A program made the position numbers and the translations under genes. The notes under the pieces are model-generated. The model was not told the DNA's origin, ran no database searches, and saw nothing but the letters and a program-made list of their open reading frames with translations. A stretch of 6,139 nucleotides of DNA from Planctomycetaceae bacterium (lineage in GTDB: Bacteria > Planctomycetota > Planctomycetia > Pirellulales > UBA1268), in contig CANGGC010000182.1 of NCBI GenBank assembly GCA_947453125.1, positions 1 to 6,139 of the forward strand, in the 5' to 3' direction. Of this stretch, positions 1 to 6,139 are shown piece after piece (positions within the stretch are counted from its first letter, which is position 1; each line of letters opens with the position of its first letter).

Positions 1-37
1 GTCCCGCGCTCCACCCCTGGAGTATGCAGGGCGTTGG

Positions 38-60
38 GAGGTGGGGCAAATGCCCCCCTC
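38..60. other. GC-rich hairpin in the leader upstream of the SEC-C/TPR gene
   Basis: Bases 43-47 (GGGGC) pair perfectly with 52-56 (GCCCC) around an AAAT loop. After a single bulged T at 42, bases 38-41 (GAGG) pair with 57-60 (CCTC), giving about nine base pairs. No T-run follows on either strand, so it is not a textbook intrinsic terminator. It could end transcription of a gene lying left of the window, or fold in the 5' leader of the gene starting at 141. The pairing is seen directly; any role is inference. Confidence 0.4.
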
Positions 61-125
61 TGCCGCCTGCCGACGGCGCCGGGCTCTGGTACATTCGTCG
101 AAATCGAAGATCCCTCCCGACCACC

Positions 126-129
126 GGAG
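126..129 (+). promoter_or_regulatory. Candidate ribosome binding site for the SEC-C/TPR gene
   Basis: A GGAG tetramer lies 11 bases before the ATG at 141, a slightly long but usable spacing. Together with the SEC-C-like motif beginning a few residues after that ATG, it supports 141 as the true start rather than the in-frame ATG at 24. Planctomycetes often initiate without a strong Shine-Dalgarno sequence, so this is supporting evidence only. Confidence 0.4.
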
Positions 130-140
130 CTTTCCCTCGC

Positions 141-2333
141 ATGCCGATCGATCCTTACGCTGCCTGCCCCGGGGGAACGGGGAAGAAGATCAAGTTCTGC
201 TGCCAGGATCTCGTCGGCGAACTCGAGCAGGTCGAGCGGCTCCTCGAGGGTGAACAGGTGACCGCGGCCCTCGAACAGGTCGAGCGTCAACTCGCCAAGA
301 CCCCGGGGAGGGCCTGTCTCCTCGCCACCCGAACAAAGCTCCAACTCGCCACCCGGAAGTTCGTCGAGGCGGCGGCGGGATCGGCCGAGTTCCTCGCAGC
401 GTTCCCCGCCAATCCCCTCGCCCTCGGGCAGGCGGCGGTGGCGGAGGCGATCAACAGCCGGATCCAGGAGGCGGCGGGGCTTTTCGACAAGGCGAGGGAA
501 ACCGCCGGCAGCGAGATTGGCCCGGAGATGGAGCGGATCGCCGCGACCCTCGTGCAGGTGGGCGCCCAGACCGGCCATACCGGCTTCGCTCAGGGGATCG
601 TCGAATGGCTCTCCGATGCCGGCATCGGGACCCCGGAGGACCGGCAGATGCTGGCCTCGGTGGTCGGTTCGGCGGGTGTCCCCTCGGCGCTGCGGGCCCG
701 CGTTCCCTTCGAGAGTTGCCCAGAGGATTCTCCGTGGCGCTTCGAGTTTGACAACGGCCTCAAAGCGGCCCGCGAGTGGCGGCTCGGCAAGGCGCTGACA
801 ACGTTCCGCAGCCTGAAGAAAGTGGCGGGGCAGAGCCCGGAGGTGTTCACGAACCTGGCCCGGGTCTGTGAGCTCCTTGCCCTCCCCTACGAAGCGGCCG
901 AGGCATGGGCGACGGTGGCGAAGCTCCGCCATGCCGACCACGATACGGCGGTGGAGGCCACGGGCCGGGCGATGGCGCTGGAGACGGAGGCCGATCAGGA
1001 CCGCTCCCCGGTCATTCCCCTCATCCGCGTCGCCGGGCCCTTGCCGGCGGAGGTCGCGTCCGGGGATGGCCTCGATCTCCTCGAAGACCGCTTCCGCAAA
1101 GATGGCCGACTCGAGCCCACCCCCTTCGAACGCTCGGAGTGGGTGTCGCGTGGGGCTGTCCCACCCCGTTCGGTGTGGAGGGTCTACGACGCCGGCCTCG
1201 AGGCCGCCACGCTGGGACGATTGCTGGCGACGCTTCTCGTCTTCGGCCGCCAGACCGACCGGGAGGCCGAATTGGTTCTCCAGGGCTTTCAGCCCGATGT
1301 CCTCGAGGCCGAGGGCGTCGTCGCCGGGCTGACGACGGTCACGTTTGAACGCCTGCAGGACGGCGGAAAGCTCCCGTTGGCGACGCCGACGACCTGGCTC
1401 CTCTCCACGCAGTTCCGCATGGTGCCCCCCGCCGCCCCGGCCACCGGCACGCCTCCGGGAGAGCCCGGCCCACTCGATCGCCTCCTCGATGGGCAACGCG
1501 ATGCTCTCTGGGCCCGCTTTGACGCCCTCTGGCCCGACACCCCCCTTCCGGAGCTGCTCGGGAAAACGCCCCGTCAGGCGATCGCCGACGGCGACCCCCG
1601 CGTCGAAGCGATGATCGTCGAGGGGGAGGCGACAAGCCGCCGCCCCGACGCCACCGCGGCCTGGACCAAGATGCGGGAAAAGCTCGGCCTCCGGGACGCC
1701 GCGCCGATCGCCTCGGTCAACCCGCTCGAGGAGGTGCCGCCGATGCGCTGGCACCGCGTGGCCCTCGAGGGGCTCGACGCGGCCGAGCTGCGCGGGCTGT
1801 TCCTCATGGCAGCGGATGCCGGATTCGACCTTGCCGCCGAGCGGGCCGCCACGGCGATCCTCGCCCGCACCGACGCGGCGCCGGAGGAACGCTGGGAAGC
1901 GCTCTCGTTCCTCGAGGAACGGGCCCAGGGGAGTGTCCGCAAGCTCGAGATCATTGCCGAGCTGCGGAAGATCATCGCCGAGCTCAAGGCCAACGATGGC
2001 ATGATCGACGTCACGGAGTTGAGAATCCGCCTCCAGCGTGGCGATCAGACGGAGACGATGCGGCTCCTCGACCATCTCCGCCGCGAACACTCGCGCGACG
2101 CCCGGATCATGGAAGCGGTCGCGGAGGTCCTCATGGAGGCGGGCATCGATCTCCCCGGTCTGGCTGCGGCCCGGGCCGGCGGCGGCGGCGCGACAACGCT
2201 CGGTGGCTCCGGATCGCCCGGCGCGGGGGCTGCGCCGGCGGCCCAGGCCGGTGGTGGGATCTGGACCCCGGGAGGTGGCGGTCAGGCTCCACCCCAAGGT
2301 GAGAAGAAGGCCATCTGGACCCCTGGCAGCTGA
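141..2333 (+). CDS. SEC-C-like motif, TPR-like helical repeat protein of unknown function
   Basis: The product is a 730-residue, probably cytoplasmic protein with no signal peptide or membrane segment. Residues 9-21 read CPGGTGKKIKFCC, a SEC-C-like zinc motif in which the second cysteine of the usual CxC pair is glycine; C9, C20 and C21 remain. Residues about 34-125 and 201-283 are helical, with TPR-like spacing of small and large hydrophobic residues, and a further such pair lies at about 627-673. The middle (about 285-620) is not recognised. The tail is a low-complexity Gly/Ala/Pro segment with IWTPG at 707-711 and again at 725-729. An in-frame ATG at 24 would add 39 residues that look non-coding and push the SEC-C motif inward, so 141 is preferred. 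The stop is one base before ribD, suggesting co-transcription. SEC-C motifs occur in SecA and many unrelated proteins, so the motif gives no specific function. The gene is confident; the role is unknown. Confidence 0.87.
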   Translation: MPIDPYAACPGGTGKKIKFCCQDLVGELEQVERLLEGEQVTAALEQVERQLAKTPGRACLLATRTKLQLATRKFVEAAAGSAEFLAAFPANPLALGQAAVAEAINSRIQEAAGLFDKARETAGSEIGPEMERIAATLVQVGAQTGHTGFAQGIVEWLSDAGIGTPEDRQMLASVVGSAGVPSALRARVPFESCPEDSPWRFEFDNGLKAAREWRLGKALTTFRSLKKVAGQSPEVFTNLARVCELLALPYEAAEAWATVAKLRHADHDTAVEATGRAMALETEADQDRSPVIPLIRVAGPLPAEVASGDGLDLLEDRFRKDGRLEPTPFERSEWVSRGAVPPRSVWRVYDAGLEAATLGRLLATLLVFGRQTDREAELVLQGFQPDVLEAEGVVAGLTTVTFERLQDGGKLPLATPTTWLLSTQFRMVPPAAPATGTPPGEPGPLDRLLDGQRDALWARFDALWPDTPLPELLGKTPRQAIADGDPRVEAMIVEGEATSRRPDATAAWTKMREKLGLRDAAPIASVNPLEEVPPMRWHRVALEGLDAAELRGLFLMAADAGFDLAAERAATAILARTDAAPEERWEALSFLEERAQGSVRKLEIIAELRKIIAELKANDGMIDVTELRIRLQRGDQTETMRLLDHLRREHSRDARIMEAVAEVLMEAGIDLPGLAAARAGGGGATTLGGSGSPGAGAAPAAQAGGGIWTPGGGGQAPPQGEKKAIWTPGS
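222..287 (+). repeat. Short in-gene direct repeat encoding LEQVER twice
   Basis: An 18-base stretch at 222-239 recurs at 270-287 with one or two differences, giving the hexapeptide LEQVER at residues 28-33 and 44-49, exactly 16 residues apart. It lies in the first helical repeat just after the SEC-C-like motif. It is most likely a small internal duplication or chance reuse of a helix-forming word, not a mobile or regulatory repeat. Confidence 0.5.
2259..2327 (+). repeat. Duplicated C-terminal IWTPG motif
   Basis: The pentapeptide IWTPG is encoded at 2259-2273 and 2313-2327, separated by a Gly/Pro/Gln-rich spacer of 13 residues that ends in a lysine pair. The second copy is followed by only one serine before the stop. 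A tryptophan-bearing word repeated in an otherwise low-complexity, probably disordered tail suggests a short linear binding motif. That reading is inference. Confidence 0.6.
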
Positions 2334-2334
2334 C

Positions 2335-3441
2335 ATGGACGGCGAGGTCTCGGCGATGGGGCGGGCCATCGAACTGGCCCGCCGTGGTGAAGGATTCGTG
2401 GAACCGAATCCCCAGGTCGGCGCGGTCGTACTCGCGGCCGACGGCCGCGTCGTCGGTGAGGGATGGCACGCGGTCTACGGCGGCCCGCACGCCGAAGTCG
2501 TGGCGCTCGAGGCCGCGGGTGAGTCGGCCCGCGGTGGCACGCTCGTTGTGACGCTCGAGCCCTGCTGCCACCACGGCAAGACTCCCCCCTGCACCGATGC
2601 GGTGATCGCGGCGGGGATCCGTCGGGTGGTTGTCGGCGCGGGCGATCCCTTCCCGGCGGTTGCCGGCGGCGGGATCGCGAGCCTGCGTGGCGCCGGCATC
2701 GCGGTCGAGAGCGGCGTTCTGTCAGCCGAGGCCCAGCGTCTCACCGCGCCGTTCCGCCGCCTCGTCACCTCGGGCCGACCATGGGTGATCGCCAAGTGGG
2801 CGATGAGTCTCGATGGTCGGATCGCGGCAGCCAGCGGGGCCTCGAACTGGATCTCGGGGGAGGAGTCGCGGAGAGTCGTCCATGAGCTCCGTGGCCGCAT
2901 GGACGCCATCCTTGTCGGCATCGGCACCGCCCTGGCCGACGATCCACTCCTCACCGCCAGGCCACCGGGACGCCGCGTGCCGCTCCGGGTGGTGGTCGAC
3001 TCCACGGCCCGGCTTCCTCCAGGGAGCCGACTCGTTCAGACTGCCCGCGAGGTGCCGATCCTTGTCGCCGTCGGCCCTGATGCCCCGGAGCACCGGGTGG
3101 CGACGCTTCGTTCGCTCGGGTGCCGGATCTGGCGGGGCGGGGAGACCGACCGCGAGGCACGGCTGGCGTCGCTCCTGGGGCACCTCGGCGGGCAACGACT
3201 CACAAACATCCTCGTCGAAGGGGGCTCAGGGATCTTCGGGAGCCTCCGCGACGGCGGCCTCATCGACGAGGCATGGGCATTCGTGGCCCCGAAGCTCCTC
3301 GGCGGGGAGCGATCACCGGCCGCCATCGGCGGTCAAGGGGCATGGATCGTCGACAAGGCCCAGCGGCTCGTCGTCGAGGGCATGACTCCGCTCGGCGAGG
3401 ATTTCCTCATCCGCGGGCTCGTGATGCCGGCCGGGGCCTGA
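2335..3441 (+). CDS. ribD: Bifunctional riboflavin biosynthesis protein RibD (pyrimidine deaminase / reductase)
   Basis: A cytosolic enzyme that deaminates the 2,5-diamino-6-ribosylamino-pyrimidinone 5'-phosphate made by GTP cyclohydrolase II and then reduces the ribosyl side chain with NADPH, in the pathway to FMN and FAD. The 368 residues match the family's usual length. The N-terminal deaminase (about 1-145) shows NPQVGAVV at 25-32, HAEV at 52-55 (zinc ligand H52, catalytic E54) and PCCHHGKTPPC at 76-86 (zinc ligands C77 and C86). The C-terminal reductase (about 148-364) shows AKWAMSLDGRIA at 153-164, SNWISGEESR at 170-179, DAILVGIGTALADDPLLT at 190-207, VEGGSGIFGSL at 294-304 and APKLLGG at 318-324. 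The usual DPNP motif reads DPFP at 104-107. The ATG at 2335 lies one base after the upstream stop, fitting translational coupling. An in-frame ATG at 2356 has a better Shine-Dalgarno and would give 361 residues. No other riboflavin gene is in the window. Confidence 0.97.
   Translation: MDGEVSAMGRAIELARRGEGFVEPNPQVGAVVLAADGRVVGEGWHAVYGGPHAEVVALEAAGESARGGTLVVTLEPCCHHGKTPPCTDAVIAAGIRRVVVGAGDPFPAVAGGGIASLRGAGIAVESGVLSAEAQRLTAPFRRLVTSGRPWVIAKWAMSLDGRIAAASGASNWISGEESRRVVHELRGRMDAILVGIGTALADDPLLTARPPGRRVPLRVVVDSTARLPPGSRLVQTAREVPILVAVGPDAPEHRVATLRSLGCRIWRGGETDREARLASLLGHLGGQRLTNILVEGGSGIFGSLRDGGLIDEAWAFVAPKLLGGERSPAAIGGQGAWIVDKAQRLVVEGMTPLGEDFLIRGLVMPAGA
2344..2348 (+). promoter_or_regulatory. GAGGT: candidate ribosome binding site for an internal ribD start
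   Basis: GAGGT ends seven bases before the in-frame ATG at 2356, better than anything upstream of the ATG at 2335. Starting at 2356 would remove seven residues ahead of the first conserved helix (MGRAIELA). RibD proteins such as those of E. coli and B. subtilis normally have five or six residues there, so 2335 is still annotated as the start. The alternative remains open. Confidence 0.3.
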
Positions 3442-3489
3442 TCCCCGCTGGCAGCCCCCCCAGCCTTCTGCCCGCTCCCGGTCGTCGAG

Positions 3490-3507
3490 CGCCCTCAGGT
3501 CAGGGCG
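3490..3507. terminator. Hairpin between convergent genes, overlapping the stop of the cytochrome/WD40 gene
   Basis: CGCCCT at 3490-3495 pairs perfectly with AGGGCG at 3502-3507 around a six-base loop. The reverse-strand stop codon (3502-3500) sits partly in the loop. A weaker five-base stem (3447-3451 with 3460-3464) lies nearer the ribD stop. Neither has a T-tract, so this is at best a bidirectional, non-canonical terminator. The convergent arrangement and the 58-bp gap make a shared terminator reasonable, but in such GC-rich DNA a six-base stem can arise by chance. Confidence 0.25.
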
Positions 3508-6139
3508 TCGGCGCTGGTGCCTGGATTCCCTGGAGGGCGAGGAGATCGCGGACGGCGGCCTCCACCTCGGCCTGCTTGGCCGCCGCTTCAGCCTCGGTGG
3601 CGGCGACGGCCGCGGCCGCCCCCTCGACCACCTTCGCCGCCTCGGCGAGGGGCCCGTCCATCTCGGCTGCCGCTACGACCAGGGCCGGCATCTCGGCCTG
3701 CCGCTTCTCCATCATCGCCACCGTCTCGGCCGCCTGCTTCTCCCAGCCAGCCCGTTCGGTGGCCAGAGCCTCCATCCCCTCCCGCATTCCCTTCACCTGC
3801 GCAGCTTTCGCGGCCAGAGTGTCGATGAGGAGTTTGTGGGCGGCGGCGAGTTCGGCATCGCCGGCGACGACATCGAGGGCGGCCTTAGCCTGGTTGGCGG
3901 CCTGCTCGAACATCCCCGTGGCCTTCGTGATCGTGTCGATCGTTGCCTGCTGGGACACGATCTCCTGCTGGCGTTTGGCAATCCTCTCCAGAAGCGACGC
4001 GTGTTCGCCAGCCGCCGCGGCAAGGGCCGCGGAGAGTGCCTCGACGGCCTTCAGCCGCTCCCCCTTCTGCGCCTCGATCCCGCGGCGGGCCTGTTCGTCG
4101 CCGGTCATCTTGGCGCGGATCTCGGCGACCTTCGTCTCCACCTCCCGGACAACCTCCTCCCGCGCGGCCACCACGCCGGTGAGCTCGGCGTACTTCTGGA
4201 CGAAGGCCTGCTCACCCTGCCAACGGGCCAGATCAGCCCGGGCAGCGTCGAGTTGCGCCGAGAGCTCCGCCACCTTCGTCGCCGCCGCCGCAGCAGAGTT
4301 CTTCAGAGCCTCGAGCCCGGGCGTCATCTCGGCGACCTTCGCAGCCATCTGGTCGGCAACGGCCTTGGCCTGATCGCGCTGGGCGACCGTCTCGGCGAGC
4401 TTCTTTTCTCCGTCGGCCATGCGGGTGGCAGAGGCCATCAGTTCCGCCTCGCGGGCCGCGATCGCCTCACGCTGGAGCCGGAGTTGCTCCCCCACCTGCA
4501 CCATCGATTGCTTCGCACCCTCATCGGCCGGATTCTGCGCCACCGCCGCGAGCGACTTGGCCTGCGACTCGACGAGCGGAGCGAGGTCGCGGGCCGCGGC
4601 TACCGCGGCGTCGGTGGCAACCGCATAGGCCGCAGCCGCCTCAGTCTTCACCGCCATCGCCGCGTCAAACCCCTTCTGCATCTCGGCCAGTTGCGTGTCA
4701 GCCCCCACCTTCACCTGCACAAGTCCATCGTAGGCTTGCTGCATGCCGGCAAGCTGGCTGGCGACTTCCGCGGCCGCGACCTTCGCCGGCTCGACGGCCG
4801 GGGCACGCTCCACCAACGCCTTTTCGGCCGCGGCGATCCGCGCGGCGATCGGCTCGGGGTTGCTCGTGATGCCCCCGAGACGGACTCCGTCGGTCGCTTT
4901 CCAGACGCGGATCTCCCCCGTCCAGTCGCCGACGATCACCGAGTCGGTCTCGTCACAGAAGGAGACGGCCAGACCGAGATCAGCGCAGGCGTCGAAGGCT
5001 TTCTGCTGGTTGCCGTCCTGGGCCCAGATCTTCGGCTGCTTGTCGCGGCCGATGCTGACGATCCGACCGTCACGGGTGAACTCGAGCGCTGCGACACCGC
5101 CTCCGTGGGCGTTCCAGTTCTTCACTTGGCCACCGTTCTCCATCTCCCAGAGGCGGATCGTGCCGTCCTCGCTGCCGGTGGCGAGGAGATTGGAATCGCC
5201 CCGCCACGACACGGCCGTGATCGCTGCGGTGTGGCCGGCGAGCGTGAGGTAATCGCGTCCCGTTCCCGATTCCCACACCATCACGCCCCCGTTCCGGTCG
5301 CCGGTGGCCAGGAGCACACCGTCGGGGCTGAAACCGACGGCCGTCACCCAGTCGGTGTGCTTCTTCATCTCCTGAAGCCGCTCGCCGGTCTCGGTCGAGT
5401 AGATCCGCACGACTTTCTGCGGGCCGCCGAGGGCCACGTAGCGATGGTCGGAGCTGATGTCAGCCGCGAGCACGGTGTCGAGTTCGTCGCCGATCTCCAT
5501 GACGCGGCGGCCACTGTCGACACTCCACACCACCACCTTGCCACTGGCCCCGCCCCGGCCGCCGCCGGCGAGGACGAGGCTGCCATTGCGGCTGAACTGG
5601 AGCACCTGCGGCCGCCCTTCCGGAAAGGGGAGGACGCCGGCGAGTTCGCGCGTGTCGGTGCGATAGAGGAGCACTTGCCTCTGGCCGCAGACGGCCGCAA
5701 GCGGCGCCCAGGGGCTTGTGGCAATCGACGTGCAGGCGTTGAGCGAGCGGGTGTGGACGGACGGCTCGAGGGGGAGATGGGCCGGGACGGGGATCGTCGC
5801 CGGACGCTCGGTCGGCGCGGCATCCATGGCGAGGTTGAACTTCTTCTTTTTCGGAGCCGCTGCCTTGCTTCCCTTGTTCTCGAGGATCCCGCCGTCGATC
5901 CAGCGCTTGAGAACGGCCCGCTCCTCTTCAGGAATCGGCGGGGAATCGGGGGGCATCTTCGGCTCGTCTTCCTGCGTGACGAGCCGGTAGAGATAGCTCG
6001 CCGACGCATCGCCCGGCTCGATCGATCCGCCCGACCCGCCCCCCGCCATCAGTCCGGTGTAGGTGGTGATGTCGAGCCCACCCGCCTTCTTGTCGGGGTT
6101 GTGGCAGCTCCCGCACCGCTGCCGGAGAACCGGCAGGAC
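3500..6139 (-). CDS. Planctomycete-type cytochrome c / WD40 / coiled-coil protein, 5'-truncated by window edge
   Basis: The frame is open to the right edge, so the start is not visible. The ATG at 6049 is internal, because the heme motif lies upstream of it in the same frame. Numbering from the edge, 879 residues are seen. Residues 1-85 form a mono-heme cytochrome c domain: CGSCH at 9-13 attaches heme, MPP at 62-64 probably supplies the distal Met ligand, and WIDGG at 80-84 closes the domain. A Lys-rich then Pro-rich linker follows (about 90-130). Residues about 131-415 are seven WD40 blades, with the signature aromatic at 159, 205, 247, 289, 331, 372 and 413, a regular spacing near 42; the best blade includes LAGHTAAITAV and TIRLWE. 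Residues about 430-867 are an Ala/Glu/Lys/Gln-rich coiled coil, then a short Pro-rich end (APAPTP). Covalent heme implies export; a signal peptide should lie outside the window. Electron transfer or scaffolding outside the cytoplasmic membrane is plausible, but no partner or substrate can be named. It converges on ribD. Confidence 0.93.
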   Translation of the reverse strand, partial: VLPVLRQRCGSCHNPDKKAGGLDITTYTGLMAGGGSGGSIEPGDASASYLYRLVTQEDEPKMPPDSPPIPEEERAVLKRWIDGGILENKGSKAAAPKKKKFNLAMDAAPTERPATIPVPAHLPLEPSVHTRSLNACTSIATSPWAPLAAVCGQRQVLLYRTDTRELAGVLPFPEGRPQVLQFSRNGSLVLAGGGRGGASGKVVVWSVDSGRRVMEIGDELDTVLAADISSDHRYVALGGPQKVVRIYSTETGERLQEMKKHTDWVTAVGFSPDGVLLATGDRNGGVMVWESGTGRDYLTLAGHTAAITAVSWRGDSNLLATGSEDGTIRLWEMENGGQVKNWNAHGGGVAALEFTRDGRIVSIGRDKQPKIWAQDGNQQKAFDACADLGLAVSFCDETDSVIVGDWTGEIRVWKATDGVRLGGITSNPEPIAARIAAAEKALVERAPAVEPAKVAAAEVASQLAGMQQAYDGLVQVKVGADTQLAEMQKGFDAAMAVKTEAAAAYAVATDAAVAAARDLAPLVESQAKSLAAVAQNPADEGAKQSMVQVGEQLRLQREAIAAREAELMASATRMADGEKKLAETVAQRDQAKAVADQMAAKVAEMTPGLEALKNSAAAAATKVAELSAQLDAARADLARWQGEQAFVQKYAELTGVVAAREEVVREVETKVAEIRAKMTGDEQARRGIEAQKGERLKAVEALSAALAAAAGEHASLLERIAKRQQEIVSQQATIDTITKATGMFEQAANQAKAALDVVAGDAELAAAHKLLIDTLAAKAAQVKGMREGMEALATERAGWEKQAAETVAMMEKRQAEMPALVVAAAEMDGPLAEAAKVVEGAAAAVAATEAEAAAKQAEVEAAVRDLLALQGIQAPAPTP
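4631..4756 (-). repeat. 21-residue tandem duplication within the coiled coil
   Basis: Two adjacent 21-residue units at edge-numbered residues 462-482 and 483-503 align without gaps: QLAGMQQAYDGLVQVK against QLAEMQKGFDAAMAVK. The period equals three heptads, as expected for a coiled-coil stalk that lengthened by duplication. Flanking 21-residue segments no longer resemble the unit clearly. The repeat is seen at the protein level; growth by duplication is inference. Confidence 0.6.

Noticed and set aside
24..140. N-terminal extension of the SEC-C/TPR gene to the ATG at 24
   Set aside because: The 39 added residues lack family-like features, cover the hairpin, and would move the normally N-terminal motif inward. 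The ATG at 141 has a GGAG ahead of it.
1..140. A further gene or a clear promoter in the left leader
   Set aside because: Several frames are open only because the stretch is short and GC-rich. A TACATT at 90-95 loosely resembles a -10 box, but no matching -35 is present at proper spacing.
1574..2014. Reverse-strand open frame opposite the SEC-C/TPR gene
   Set aside because: It is a Ser/Arg/Ala-rich antisense shadow with no recognisable domain, lying entirely within a supported gene.
2038..2334. In-frame upstream extension of ribD by 99 codons
   Set aside because: It overlaps the SEC-C/TPR coding sequence in another frame, is Arg/Ser/Pro-rich, and precedes the point where RibD homology begins.
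3120..4373. A 417-codon open frame on the plus strand, running from inside ribD and across the cytochrome/WD40 gene
   Set aside because: It overlaps ribD in another frame and is antisense to the Ala-rich coiled coil. Its Ala/Ser/Arg-rich composition is the expected shadow of GC-rich coding DNA, and no domain is recognisable.
5840..5852. A-rich AAAAAGAAGAAG run in the lysine cluster as a possible frameshift site
   Set aside because: It does not form an X-XXY-YYZ slippery heptamer in the reading frame, and the frame continues intact through both flanking domains.

Overview
The window looks like an ordinary chromosomal segment of a GC-rich planctomycete (Planctomycetota, probably Pirellulales or a relative). 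Two family-level signatures support this. One is a reverse-strand protein that joins a planctomycete-type cytochrome c domain (CxxCH, then MPP, then a WIDGG helix) to WD40 repeats. The other is a SEC-C-like N-terminus of the form CPGGTGKKIKFCC on a long helical repeat protein. No RNA genes, insertion sequences, CRISPR arrays or clear signs of recent transfer were seen. Coding density is very high.

Layout. Positions 1-140 are a non-coding leader containing one strong GC-rich hairpin (38-60); no gene could be supported there. Positions 141-2333 (+) encode a 730-residue SEC-C-like/TPR-like protein of unknown function whose C-terminus carries a duplicated IWTPG motif. One base later, 2335-3441 (+) encodes RibD, the bifunctional deaminase/reductase of riboflavin synthesis, with all metal and catalytic motifs visible; the two genes probably form an operon. 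A 58-bp gap separates ribD from the convergent gene. That gene occupies 3500-6139 (-) and is cut by the right edge, so its start and any signal peptide lie outside. Its visible 879 residues are a mono-heme cytochrome domain, a Lys/Pro-rich linker, a seven-bladed WD40 propeller and an Ala-rich coiled coil of about 440 residues.

How the genes relate. RibD supplies an early step towards FMN/FAD. The upstream SEC-C/TPR gene is tied to it only by position, and no functional link is visible in the sequence. The reverse-strand cytochrome/WD40 gene is a separate transcription unit, probably exported and probably belonging to the large planctomycete-specific set of extracytoplasmic cytochrome-domain proteins. 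It is the least understood and most interesting item here. I found no convincing evidence of an undescribed multi-gene system in the window.
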